Below, piece by piece: positions 14,923 to 22,503 of a stretch of 32,512 bases of DNA (the first letter of the stretch is position 1; each line of letters opens with the position of its first letter). Source of the stretch: Bryobacterales bacterium. Lineage in GTDB: Bacteria; Acidobacteriota; Terriglobia; Bryobacterales; Bryobacteraceae. Below the pieces are notes generated by a model. The model was not told where the DNA came from. It saw nothing but the letters and a program-made list of their open reading frames with translations, and searched no databases. The position numbers were made by a program, and so were the translations under genes. Location: NCBI GenBank assembly GCA_003167275.1, contig PMTT01000756.1, positions 677 to 33,188 of the forward strand. The letters run 5' to 3'.

Positions 14923-15717
14923 CTATCCCAGACGCCGGGAATTTCCAATCACCGAGAGGCTGGAAATGACCATGGCGCCCGCGGCCAGAATCGGGGTCAG
15001 CACACCGGTTACGGCCAGGCTGATGCCCATGGCCAGCAGCGATTCCATGCGGAGCATACCGGCGCGCGCTCCGGCGCAGGCGATGCGCAGGATCGGCGCG
15101 GCGCAGTAGAACACCGACGGCGTGGCGAGCGCCATGAGCAGGTACGGAATGTACCCGCTGAAGCTGGCGCTGATGCGTTCGAAATAGCTGGTGTAGATCA
15201 CCAGGCTGAAGGTCATGACATTCAGCCACAGGAAGGCGGCGACGCCCACGCGCAGGAGGAGGTCCCGGCTTTCGGCGTCGGAAGCGGCGGTCTGTCCGGT
15301 GTATTCGGAGGCGCGGTAGCCCAGCGATTGGACGCGCTCGACGATGCGGTCGGGCGGCAGGTACTGCGGACAGTAGCGGATCTTCAGGAGGTCGGAGGCG
15401 AAGAGTACTTCGGCGGAAACGACTCCCGATACGCGGGTGAGCGCGTGCTCGATGAGCCACCCGCAAGAAGTGCACCACATGCCCGAGAGATGGTAGACGG
15501 CTTCGCGAGTCTCGGCCAGGCTGGGCGGCGCAAGTGCTGGGGCTTCGGCGTTGGAGATCAGGCCCAGGCGAAGGCCTTGTTGGAAGATGGCGGTGTCGCG
15601 GAAGTTCTGGCCCGAGGCGAGGACGCCGCTCTCCATGAGGATGGTGTAGACGTTCTCACATCCCGCGCAGCAGAAGGTATGATTGCCGGAATTCATGCCG
15701 CAGAGCGTACAGGTCAT
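14923..15717 (-). CDS. CcoI/FixI-like P-type ATPase lacking its catalytic domains (internal deletion)
   Basis: A 264-aa protein. The N-terminus has the Cys-rich metal-binding domain of CcoI/FixI-type pumps (C3, C6, C16, C17, C20), then an HMA domain with GMWCTSCG (C82, C85), then two membrane helices (about 155-178 and 187-210) and MESLLAMGIS. At about residue 230 it jumps directly to LAVTGVLTPILAAGAMVISSLSVIGNSRRL, which looks like the last helix and C-terminus of such pumps. Actuator, CPx helix, DKTGT phosphorylation site and ATP-binding domain (roughly 400+ residues) are absent, yet the frame is intact. It cannot pump by ATP hydrolysis. The start is uncertain: ATG 15717 fits the family, while ATG 15795 overlaps the rrf2 end by 10 nt; neither has a good Shine-Dalgarno. 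Confidence 0.8.
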   Translation of the reverse strand: MTCTLCGMNSGNHTFCCAGCENVYTILMESGVLASGQNFRDTAIFQQGLRLGLISNAEAPALAPPSLAETREAVYHLSGMWCTSCGWLIEHALTRVSGVVSAEVLFASDLLKIRYCPQYLPPDRIVERVQSLGYRASEYTGQTAASDAESRDLLLRVGVAAFLWLNVMTFSLVIYTSYFERISASFSGYIPYLLMALATPSVFYCAAPILRIACAGARAGMLRMESLLAMGISLAVTGVLTPILAAGAMVISSLSVIGNSRRLG

Positions 15718-15785
15718 ACGTGGCGCGCACACCCTTGAAAAACACCGCTTGGTGGGCGGCCCCCCGGCCAGCACGGCGATCCACG

Positions 15786-16229
15786 TCAATTCCATTTCGT
15801 GCCATCGACCGGGGTGCGCACGAGGGACACCTCTTCGGCCAGGGCGCCAATGGTGGCTCGCTGCAAGACACCGCTCATGGCGGCTTGTGCCTCGGCCCAG
15901 ACGGCGTGGGCCGGACACCAGTTCTGCCGCTCGCAGGCGTGCGGGCCAGTCAAACATGTATTGAGCCGGACCGGGCCTTCCACCGCCTCGATGATCTCCA
16001 GGACAGACGCGTTACGATGGGTCGATACGAGTTCAAAGCCGCCGGTATTGCCGCGATGCGACACCACCAGGCCGGCGTGGGTGAGGCTTTGCAGGACTTT
16101 TGAAAGGAACTGTTCGGGACACTCTGCCGCTTCGGCCAGGTTCGCGCGGCTGGCACGGGTTTCCGGCGGCAGCCCCGCCAGGTGAATCATCACCCGGACG
16201 GCATAATCGGCGGCTCTTGTGAGTTGCAT
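15786..16229 (-). CDS. Rrf2-family transcriptional regulator with three cysteines
   Basis: A 147-aa regulator. The N-terminal winged helix (MQLTRAADYAVRVMIHLAG, then CPEQFLSKVLQSLTHAGLVVSHRGNTGGF split over 37-65) and the dimerisation helix (SVLEIIEAVEG, 75-85) are typical of Rrf2/NsrR/IscR. C92, C99 and C105 (C-x6-C-x5-C) can bind an Fe-S cluster, so it is probably a redox, NO or iron-status sensor. It overlaps or directly precedes the truncated metal-ATPase gene, suggesting that it once co-regulated that pump. Possible operator palindromes lie upstream (16249-16262 and 16349-16364). The ATG at 16229 matches the family start exactly. Confidence 0.92.
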   Translation of the reverse strand: MQLTRAADYAVRVMIHLAGLPPETRASRANLAEAAECPEQFLSKVLQSLTHAGLVVSHRGNTGGFELVSTHRNASVLEIIEAVEGPVRLNTCLTGPHACERQNWCPAHAVWAEAQAAMSGVLQRATIGALAEEVSLVRTPVDGTKWN

Positions 16230-16248
16230 TATAGCTATTAAGGGTCCT

Positions 16249-16262
16249 TTTATCCGGATGTA
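16249..16262. promoter_or_regulatory. Imperfect palindrome near the rrf2 start
   Basis: TTATCCGGATGTAA, with a perfect ATCCGGAT core, is centred about 26 bp upstream of the rrf2 ATG. The position suits an autoregulatory operator, but this is inference. Confidence 0.3.
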
Positions 16263-16334
16263 AGCCGGAGCATTCTAAGTGCCACATTCGAAAGAACTGT
16301 TAAATCGGGACAATCCAGGTCAGGATTGGGGGAA

Positions 16335-16364
16335 GAGCGAGTTTTCGCTCACCCAATTGGGTGA
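16335..16364. promoter_or_regulatory. Two palindromes between the FG-GAP gene stop and rrf2
   Basis: GAGCGA-GTTT-TCGCTC (16335-16350) overlaps the perfect 16-bp palindrome TCACCCAATTGGGTGA (16349-16364). Both lie just after the stop of the leftward FG-GAP gene (16386) and about 120-135 bp upstream of rrf2. They could be a terminator for the former or a protein-binding site for the latter. Confidence 0.4.
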
Positions 16365-16385
16365 AATGAGCCGGGGTTTGGGTGC

Positions 16386-17534
16386 TTAGTTTCCGCGGGC
16401 ATTCAAGGCGGCCCGCCGGAACAAAAACAGTCCCGACTTCCCGCCCACCACCACGTCCGGGTACGGCCGCCCATCGAGCCGCGCGACCACTACCTGCATG
16501 CCCCCGCCCGCCCGCGAACCGTAGTCGATCAGGTGCTTCACCCACTCGATCCCGCCCGCCGGTGTCTTGAAGGATTCGTACCAATACACCCCCAGCGGCT
16601 CGCGCTCCCCGGGATCGCGACCGTTATGGGCCATATACCGCTTCCCCGTCACCAGGTCGGGCTTCCCGTCGCCATTCAGGTCCGCCACCGTCAAGGCGTG
16701 GGCCTGCGACCAGCTTTCGTCGATTACATGTTTGGTCCACGTCCCCTGCGCGGTCTGCTCCATCCAGAAGATCCCGTAGTTGTGCGCCAGCGAGGTCACG
16801 ATATCGGGACGGCCGTCGCCATTCACGTCCAGCACGTGGATGAAGCCGGTCTCGCCTAACTGGAAATCGCCATGAAACGTCCACTTCCCCGTACGCGGGT
16901 CGGCCGGCGCCTCGAACCACCCTTCGGGAGTGATGATGTCCGTCCGCCCGTCCTTATTGATATCGCCCGCCCCGATGCCGTGCCCGAACGAATGGTCGGC
17001 CACCACGTGCGGCACGAACTCGCCGCCCCGCGCCTCGTACCACGTCAGGGGCGCCTCCTTGTTGCCGAATTCCGGCAGCACCTCCCGTGCCTTGCCGTCA
17101 TTGTCGAGATCCACCAGAAACGCGAACTCGATATTGAACCGGGTCTCGATGGCGTGGTCCTTCCAGACCCCGCCCGACTTTCCGGGATTCTCGCTCCACC
17201 ACAGCCGTTTGGCAAACCATGAGCAACTGACGATGTCCATGCGCCCGTCGCCATTCACATCCAGCGGCAGGTCGCTGAAATCGTCCACATAGTTGTTGGT
17301 GAAATCGATCTGGCGGAAGCGGTGGCGGGTCCACCCCGGCGCCTCATACCAGTACTCTCCCGAAACGATGTCGAGCTTGCCGTCTCCGTTGATGTCAGCC
17401 ACCGCGGCCGTCTCGCTCGCCCCCGGGTCGATCATCTGCCGCTCGAACAGAATCTCGTCCGGGCGGCTGGCGGCCCATCCGCCCAATGCCGCGGCGCCAG
17501 CCGCGAATACCACAAAGCGCCAGTCCATCTTCAT
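16386..17534 (-). CDS. Exported FG-GAP/VCBS repeat protein
   Basis: A 382-aa protein with a hydrophobic N-terminal segment (about 5-22, FVVFAAGAAALGGWAA) acting as signal peptide or anchor. The rest is a beta-propeller of FG-GAP/VCBS-type repeats with calcium-binding loops: DINGDGKLDIV (48-58), DVNGDGRMDIV, DLDNDGKAREV, DINKDGRTDII, DVNGDGRPDIV and DLNGDGKPDLV, roughly one per 45-55 residues. Such proteins are common and abundant in Acidobacteriota and Planctomycetota. Their role (binding, scaffold or cell-surface) is generally unknown, and no catalytic motif is visible. The ATG at 17534 is followed by a second start at codon 3. A half copy of repeat family A lies 14 bp upstream. Confidence 0.88.
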   Translation of the reverse strand: MKMDWRFVVFAAGAAALGGWAASRPDEILFERQMIDPGASETAAVADINGDGKLDIVSGEYWYEAPGWTRHRFRQIDFTNNYVDDFSDLPLDVNGDGRMDIVSCSWFAKRLWWSENPGKSGGVWKDHAIETRFNIEFAFLVDLDNDGKAREVLPEFGNKEAPLTWYEARGGEFVPHVVADHSFGHGIGAGDINKDGRTDIITPEGWFEAPADPRTGKWTFHGDFQLGETGFIHVLDVNGDGRPDIVTSLAHNYGIFWMEQTAQGTWTKHVIDESWSQAHALTVADLNGDGKPDLVTGKRYMAHNGRDPGEREPLGVYWYESFKTPAGGIEWVKHLIDYGSRAGGGMQVVVARLDGRPYPDVVVGGKSGLFLFRRAALNARGN

Positions 17535-17547
17535 TGCACATCTCCGT

Positions 17548-17568
17548 GGGGCATGCTTTAGCTTGCCA
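17548..17568. repeat. Repeat family A, single arm
   Basis: GGGGCATGCTTTAGCTTGCCA matches one arm of the inverted repeats at 20850-20917 and 27143-27210 with one substitution (C for T). There is no second arm here, so this copy cannot fold into the long hairpin. It lies between two leftward genes. Confidence 0.7.
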
Positions 17569-17631
17569 GAATATCAGATTGGCATGGACGCGACGTCGGT
17601 ATAATTCAGATCTTGGCGCGACCTCGCGGTC

Positions 17632-18825
17632 CTAGCGGCGTTCCAGGAACACGATGCTCGATGGAGTACCAACCCCCGTGTATTGGCCCGTGAACGACAG
17701 CCGGCCGGTGCGAGGATCGATGCGAAACGTGGTGACGGCGTCGCCTCTCTGGTTACACACGTAGAAATAGTTGCCCGTGGGGTCGATATTGAAGCTGCGT
17801 GGGTAATCGCCTCGCGTCCACTCTTCGGCGACATAGGTCAACTCGCCGGACGGGCCGACCGAGAAGAGCGAGATGCTGTCGTGCAGCCGGTTGGCCGCAT
17901 AGACGAATCTCCCGTTGGCCGAGACCATCACTTCGGATGTGTAATCTGTGCCCTGGAAGCCGTTGGGCAGGCTGGAGAGGGTCTGCTTCGGCGTGAGGCT
18001 GCCGTTGACGGCGTCGTAATCGAACTTGACCAGCGTGGAGGACTCCTCCTGGAGCGAATACATCCAGCGGCCGTTGGGGTGGAAGGCGAAATGGCGCGGG
18101 CCGTCGCCCGGGGGCAGCGTGATCGATGGCGTCTGGCTCGGGGTAAGCGCGCCCTTTTCGCCGTCGAACTTCCAGATGAAGATGCGATCCAACCCCAGGT
18201 CGGTCGAGAGCACAAACTTGCCGGAAGGGTCGGCCTGGATCATGTGCGCATGCGGGCGGTCGTGGCCGCCGAGCGCGAAACTGCCGTGAGGCGCAGTGGC
18301 GGAAAGCGTGCGGAAGACGTCACCCGCGTCCTGCTTGACGTCAGTTGCGGCACCGAGCGAGCCGTCCGGCCGGATGGGGAGCACCGCGACCGTTCCGCCA
18401 TGGTAATTGGCCACTAGCACATACTTACCCGAAGGGTGGACGCTCAGGTGCGCCGGACCGGCGCCTTGGGAACTGACGGTATTCAGCAACGTCAGATGGC
18501 CGGTGGAGTGATCGATCGAATAAGCGCTCACCGACCCGGAGTTGGCGCCTTCGAAAGTCGAAGTTTCATTGGCCGAGTAGAGATGAGCCTTGGAAGGGTC
18601 CAAAGCCAGGCAGGAAGGGTTCAAAGCATTCGGTATCACCTCAACCTGCGACAGATTCCCGTTGGAGGGATCGATCCGGAGCAAATAGATGCCGCGTCCG
18701 TTGCCCTTGCTGCCTTCGGGGCCCTCCGGAGAACTGTAAGTTCCCACATACATGAGGAGCTGCCGATTCGACTGTGCGGGTAGCGGAAGCACGGCAAGCG
18801 TGAGCAACAACGCGAGCAATCGCAT
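17632..18825 (-). CDS. Secreted lactonase-family seven-bladed propeller (YbhE/PgL-like)
   Basis: A 397-aa protein with a signal peptide (1-18, RLLALLLTLAVLPLPAQS), followed by a propeller of the lactonase family that includes 6-phosphogluconolactonase YbhE and muconate lactonising enzymes. Family blocks are MYVGTYSSPEGPEGSKGNGRGIY (split over about 25-47), NPSCLALDPSKAHLYSANE, GPAHLSVHPSGKYVLVANYHGGTV, and near the end GDYPRSFNIDPTGNYFYVCNQ. Export makes a role in the cytoplasmic pentose phosphate pathway unlikely; the real substrate is unknown. I chose ATG 18825, directly before the signal peptide. The frame continues to 18894 through repeat-like DNA. Confidence 0.88.
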   Translation of the reverse strand: MRLLALLLTLAVLPLPAQSNRQLLMYVGTYSSPEGPEGSKGNGRGIYLLRIDPSNGNLSQVEVIPNALNPSCLALDPSKAHLYSANETSTFEGANSGSVSAYSIDHSTGHLTLLNTVSSQGAGPAHLSVHPSGKYVLVANYHGGTVAVLPIRPDGSLGAATDVKQDAGDVFRTLSATAPHGSFALGGHDRPHAHMIQADPSGKFVLSTDLGLDRIFIWKFDGEKGALTPSQTPSITLPPGDGPRHFAFHPNGRWMYSLQEESSTLVKFDYDAVNGSLTPKQTLSSLPNGFQGTDYTSEVMVSANGRFVYAANRLHDSISLFSVGPSGELTYVAEEWTRGDYPRSFNIDPTGNYFYVCNQRGDAVTTFRIDPRTGRLSFTGQYTGVGTPSSIVFLERR

Positions 18826-18874
18826 GATTGCCCAGTGTACCGTGGGACAGACGATCGTTTTTTGTCGTCTGTCA

Positions 18875-18891
18875 GCCGGCCAAAGGCCGGC
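18875..18891. repeat. Hairpin repeat, family F (copy 2)
   Basis: GCCGGCC-AAA-GGCCGGC, a perfect 7-bp stem, lies between the divergent lactonase (leftward) and parvulin (rightward) genes. A degraded family C copy follows at 18917-18950. Confidence 0.6.
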
Positions 18892-18916
18892 CACAGCCGC
18901 TAAGCCCTGCTCAGGC

Positions 18917-18950
18917 TAGTTGTCAACTTGCAGGCCGATTGTTCAATCTG
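18917..18950. repeat. Degraded copy of repeat family C (copy 3)
   Basis: AGTTGTCAACTTGCAGGCCG and the following ATTGTTCAATCTG match the family C order (GGTTGTCAACCTGC, then GCCGATTGTTAATCGGC) with several changes that weaken the second stem. It falls inside the open frame upstream of the chosen parvulin start, which supports the downstream start. Confidence 0.5.
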
Positions 18951-19009
18951 TCACGCCCGGAACAAAAGACCTCCCTCGCGTTCGCGCCTATGGGAAAATC
19001 GAAAGAACC

Positions 19010-19855
19010 GTGCCGATTCGAGTTAACGGAGAACTGCTGAACGACCAGGAGATCGAGGACGATCAACGCGCCATGCTCCCGCGTCTGAAGGAGGCCATGC
19101 CCGGCGAGCCCTGGAGCGCTGTCTTGGCGAAAGCGAAGGAGTGGGCGCGTGACAACGTGATCGAGCGGGTGCTGCTGCGCCAGGCCGCGATCGCCGACCC
19201 TGAACCCGTGAGCGAAGCCGACCTGGAGGACGCCGTGGCGCGCTTGGGATCGGCCAATCGCCGCGTGGCCCTCCTGGAAAAGAGGGCCGCCGGGCCTTCG
19301 ATTTCGGAGGCCGAGCTGTTGTTTCGCATCGATCGCATCCGGATGCGCGTTTCCGCCAAACTCCTTCCCCCAAAAAGTAAGGAGATCGGCGAGTTCTACA
19401 AGAAAAACGCCGCCCAGTTTTATGCGCCGGAGATGGTGCATGCAGCCCACATCGTACGCAATATCGACGAGCAGACGGACGAGGTTACCGCTCGCGCATC
19501 GATCGAGGAGATCGCCCGCAAGCTGGAGGGCGGCTCCGACTTTGCCCAACTGGCGGACGAACTTTCGGATTGCCCTGGCCAGGGCGGCGATCTCGGCTTC
19601 TTCGAACGGGGCGCGATGGTGGCGGAGTTCGAACGGGTGGTGTTCGGCCTCGCGCCGGGCCAGATCAGCCAGCCCTTTCGTACGCCTTTCGGATACCACA
19701 TCGCCAGGATGATTGAACGCCGTCCCGCGCGGGCCCTGCCATTTTCCGAGGTCTGCGATCAGATCGCGGAGAGCCTGTATGCCGCCAAGCGGCAGCGCGC
19801 GCTGGAGCGTTATCTCGATCAACTTCGCGCCAAGGCGTCGGTAGAGATTACGTGA
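19010..19855 (+). CDS. Parvulin-type peptidyl-prolyl isomerase (PpiC/SurA-like)
   Basis: A 281-aa protein. The N-terminal helical part (about 1-120, VNGELLNDQEIEDDQRAMLP then many charged helices) resembles the SurA_N chaperone module. The rotamase domain (about 138-235) starts with MVHAAHIV and has DFAQLADELSDCP, GGDLGFF, MVAEFERVVFGL, PFRTPFGYHI. It should speed prolyl cis-trans isomerisation in a partner protein. No signal peptide is visible, so it may stay in the cytoplasm, unlike SurA. The frame opens at 18920, but the first 30 residues translate a repeat. I chose the GTG at 19010, with GAAAG about 5 nt upstream; the start is uncertain. Its TGA overlaps the GTG of the next gene (GTGA). 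Confidence 0.85.
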   Translation: MPIRVNGELLNDQEIEDDQRAMLPRLKEAMPGEPWSAVLAKAKEWARDNVIERVLLRQAAIADPEPVSEADLEDAVARLGSANRRVALLEKRAAGPSISEAELLFRIDRIRMRVSAKLLPPKSKEIGEFYKKNAAQFYAPEMVHAAHIVRNIDEQTDEVTARASIEEIARKLEGGSDFAQLADELSDCPGQGGDLGFFERGAMVAEFERVVFGLAPGQISQPFRTPFGYHIARMIERRPARALPFSEVCDQIAESLYAAKRQRALERYLDQLRAKASVEIT

Positions 19856-20838
19856 AACCCGGCTTCGAGATGTTCGCCAGGATGGGCCTCCCGCACCCGT
19901 GTTGTGTTCCCAGCCAGCAACGGGCGCTTCAGCTCCAGGAGTGCCGCCGGGCATCTACCGAACGCCAGCGAGCCACCGGAGGCTCCCGCGATGGGATGAT
20001 TCACATCCCTGGCGGACCGTTCCTGATGGGTACCGACCAGGTGGGCTTTCCAGCCGACGGCGAAGGGCCGGTCCGCGAGGTGAGCGTGGACGGATTCTTC
20101 ATGGATGCCGAGCCGGTCCGCAACTGGCATTTTGAGGAATTTGTGGCGGCCACCGGTTACCGCACGGAGGCCGAGAGATTTGGGTGGTCGTTCGTCTTCC
20201 GCGGTCACATCCCGCCGGAACGTTTCGCCGAACTGGTGGACCAGACCGTTCCCGGCCTCGGCTGGTGGTGCAAGGTGAACGGCGCGGACTGGCGCCATCC
20301 CGAAGGGCCGGACTCCTCGATCGGGGGGCGCGACGGCTACCCTGTCGTGCATGTTTCCTGGAATGACGCGCTCGCCTGGTGCGCGTGGGCGAAGAAGCGA
20401 CTTCCCACAGAAGCCGAGTGGGAGTACGCCGCCCGCGGCGGACTGGAGCAGAAGCTCTACCCCTGGGGCGACGAATTGACGCCGGATGGCCGCCACCTCT
20501 GCAACATCTGGCAAGGCGAGTTTCCCGACCACGACACCGGCGAAGACGGGTTCACGGCGCCCGGTCCCGCCATCGCCTTTCCGCCCAACGGATACGGGCT
20601 CTATGGCGTCGCGGGCAACACCTGGGAATGGTGCGCCGATTGGTTCGATCCGGCCTGGCATGTGACTGCATCGCCCTTCAATCCGGTCGGACCGCCACAC
20701 GGGACCGGCAAGGTGATGAAAGGCGGGTCGTACCTCTGCCACCATTCTTATTGCAATCGTTATCGTGTGGCAGCCCGGACGGCCAACACTCCCGACAGCA
20801 GCACTACCAACATCGGCTTCCGCTCGGTGTCGGACTGA
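19852..20838 (+). CDS. Formylglycine-generating enzyme (sulfatase-modifying factor)
   Basis: A 328-aa enzyme that oxidises the cysteine of the CxPxR motif in type I sulfatases to formylglycine. The FGE fold starts at MIHIPGGPFLMGTD (about 49-62). The C-terminal active site VMKGGSYLCHHSYCNRYR carries both catalytic cysteines, C296 and C301, with spacing as in human SUMF1, followed by NTPDSSTTNIGFR. This supports a true FGE rather than one of the many family members without the cysteines. The GTG at 19852 overlaps the parvulin stop, so the genes are coupled. The first 45 residues have no family counterpart and may be a poor start; no signal peptide is seen. The convergent sulfatase next door has a matching target site. 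Confidence 0.93.
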   Translation: MKPGFEMFARMGLPHPCCVPSQQRALQLQECRRASTERQRATGGSRDGMIHIPGGPFLMGTDQVGFPADGEGPVREVSVDGFFMDAEPVRNWHFEEFVAATGYRTEAERFGWSFVFRGHIPPERFAELVDQTVPGLGWWCKVNGADWRHPEGPDSSIGGRDGYPVVHVSWNDALAWCAWAKKRLPTEAEWEYAARGGLEQKLYPWGDELTPDGRHLCNIWQGEFPDHDTGEDGFTAPGPAIAFPPNGYGLYGVAGNTWEWCADWFDPAWHVTASPFNPVGPPHGTGKVMKGGSYLCHHSYCNRYRVAARTANTPDSSTTNIGFRSVSD

Positions 20839-20849
20839 TCGTGGCACAG

Positions 20850-20917
20850 CATGTAAGGTATGCTTTAGCTTGCCGAGTACAAAACAAGAATCGGCAAGCT
20901 AAAGCATACCTTACATG
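20850..20917. terminator. 27-bp inverted repeat, family A, between convergent genes
   Basis: Perfect 27-bp arms (20850-20876 and 20891-20917, core GGTATGCTTTAGCTTGCC) flank a 14-nt A-rich loop. It fills the gap between the FGE stop and the sulfatase stop, so it can act as a bidirectional terminator. The arm sequence recurs at 27143-27210 and 17548-17568. Confidence 0.8.
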
Positions 20918-20922
20918 CCACG

Positions 20923-22272
20923 CTACTCTGGTTTCCGCAGCGTGTCCCTCCACCGATACAAATCCGTTAGCAACTCATCAACGAGGTTCGCCTGCTGACG
21001 GCGCAGATTGCGCGTCTCGCCCGGATCTTCGTCCAGGTTCGAGAGCCAGATGGCATCTTCCCCTGCCAGCGGCCGGTCGTCCTCACGCCGATCGTATAGT
21101 TGGCCATTCACCACCAGCTTCCAAGGACCTCGGCGAACGGCGAGTTGCCCGCCCTGCGACCAGTACAGGGACTCGTGCGGCGAAGGAGCGCCGTTCAAGA
21201 GGGTCTCCCAAATATCGGACCCGTTCACACGCGGCGGCACGAAGGCGCCCGTTGCCCGGCAGATCGTCGGCAGAATATCCATTGAAATCGCCAGTTCGTC
21301 CGTCCACCCGCCCCTACGCATCCGCGCCGGCCACGAGACAAAGCCGGGCACGTGCATCCCGCCATCGAAAAGGCTGAACTTGAATCCTTTGAATATGCCG
21401 TTGTTGCCGGCCGTGGCGAAATTCCCGTTCAAACCCGCGCGTTTTTCCACCGTAGCGCCGTTGTCTCCCAGGAAGAACATCAGAGTATTCTCCGCGACTC
21501 CCGCCGTTTCCAGTGCGCGCCGGATGCGGCCGATCCCGTCATCTACGGCGGCGATCATGGCGGCGTAGGTCTGGCGCTCCGGCGCGAGGCCCGGAAACCG
21601 CGCCCGGTACTGGTCCGGCGCATGCATCGGATAGTGCGGCGCATTGTAGGCGACGTAGCCGAAGAACGGATTGCCGCGATTGCGCGCGATGTAGGCGGCC
21701 GCCTCCTCGGTGATTCGCTCGGTCAGGTAACGCCCGTCCTCGAAGATCTCGGTGCGGTTACGCCACAGGTCGTGATAATTGGGGACGCGCGGCTCGCCCC
21801 AATAGTATCGGTGCGAATAGTAGTCGACGCAGCCGCTGTGAAAGCCGTAGAAGGAGTCGAATCCGTGCCCTGTCGGGGCGGTCTCATCGGTGTCTCCTAA
21901 ATGCCATTTGCCGAAGCAGGCAGTCCGATAGCCCGCCGTCTTGACCGCGGAAGCGATGGTCGGGACATCGTGCTTGAGCGACGGGCCATTGCCTGCAACG
22001 CCTGCCAATGCCGGGAAGCGGCCCGTCAGGATTGCGGCCCTCGCGGGCGCACAGACCGGCGCGTTCGAATACCAATTGCGAAACTTGAGGCCGCGCTCCG
22101 CCAGCGAGTCGATGTGCGGAGTCTTCAAATCGGCGGCGCCCAAGTACCCGAGATCGTGGCACCCCAGATCGTCGAGCACCACCACCAGAACATTCGGCCG
22201 GTCTGCCGCCGCGCTGCTGAGGAGCGGCGCGGCCAGACTGCCGGCGATGAACCTGCGGCGCGTGGTGTTCAT
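20923..22272 (-). CDS. Tat-exported type I sulfatase
   Basis: A 449-aa arylsulfatase-family enzyme that hydrolyses sulfate esters. The N-terminus NTTRRRFIAGSLAAPLLSSAA is a twin-arginine signal. The metal site begins with D34/D35 in VVVLDDLG. The formylglycine signature is CAPARAAILTGR, with C74 the residue to be modified and R78 the arginine of CxPxR. Later blocks are GKWHLGD and FFLGDNGA. Substrate class is not evident. I chose ATG 22272, with GGGAGG 9 nt upstream, directly at the Tat signal; the same frame continues upstream across other genes and is not real there. Maturation should depend on the FGE encoded convergently 85 bp away. Tat export fits modification and folding in the cytoplasm. 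Confidence 0.94.
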   Translation of the reverse strand: MNTTRRRFIAGSLAAPLLSSAAADRPNVLVVVLDDLGCHDLGYLGAADLKTPHIDSLAERGLKFRNWYSNAPVCAPARAAILTGRFPALAGVAGNGPSLKHDVPTIASAVKTAGYRTACFGKWHLGDTDETAPTGHGFDSFYGFHSGCVDYYSHRYYWGEPRVPNYHDLWRNRTEIFEDGRYLTERITEEAAAYIARNRGNPFFGYVAYNAPHYPMHAPDQYRARFPGLAPERQTYAAMIAAVDDGIGRIRRALETAGVAENTLMFFLGDNGATVEKRAGLNGNFATAGNNGIFKGFKFSLFDGGMHVPGFVSWPARMRRGGWTDELAISMDILPTICRATGAFVPPRVNGSDIWETLLNGAPSPHESLYWSQGGQLAVRRGPWKLVVNGQLYDRREDDRPLAGEDAIWLSNLDEDPGETRNLRRQQANLVDELLTDLYRWRDTLRKPE

Positions 22273-22368
22273 GGGCAATTCCCTCCCTTGGCCAAACTCC
22301 GGAGACTTCCGGAGCACATCGAGTTCGACTGCGTTCATCATATACGTTGCTTCACCGAATGTGGCGCG

Positions 22369-22422
22369 GACACTTGTGTCTGCCGCGTCGAGAGTCGTCT
22401 CGACGTTTTTCGGTCGCGACCG
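22369..22422. repeat. Three palindromes in the sulfatase-peptidase divergent region
   Basis: GACAC-TT-GTGTC (22369-22380), CGTCGAGA-GTCG-TCTCGACG (22386-22405) followed by TTTTT, and the perfect palindrome CGGTCGCGACCG (22411-22422). The middle one looks like an intrinsic terminator on the plus strand, yet it lies upstream of a plus-strand gene. It could be an attenuator or another dispersed repeat. Confidence 0.5.
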
Positions 22423-22503
22423 GTGCCACGGCCGGGGGTGAGTTTTCGACGCGCCCGCGTCTCCGCTTGCGGTGTCACATCCGCCCGCAGTAGCCTGGAG
22501 TGC

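Noticed and set aside
21901-22503. N-terminal extension of the peptidase frame by about 200 codons
   Set aside because: It runs antisense through the sulfatase gene and lacks family similarity. A signal peptide with GGAG begins at 22504/22507.
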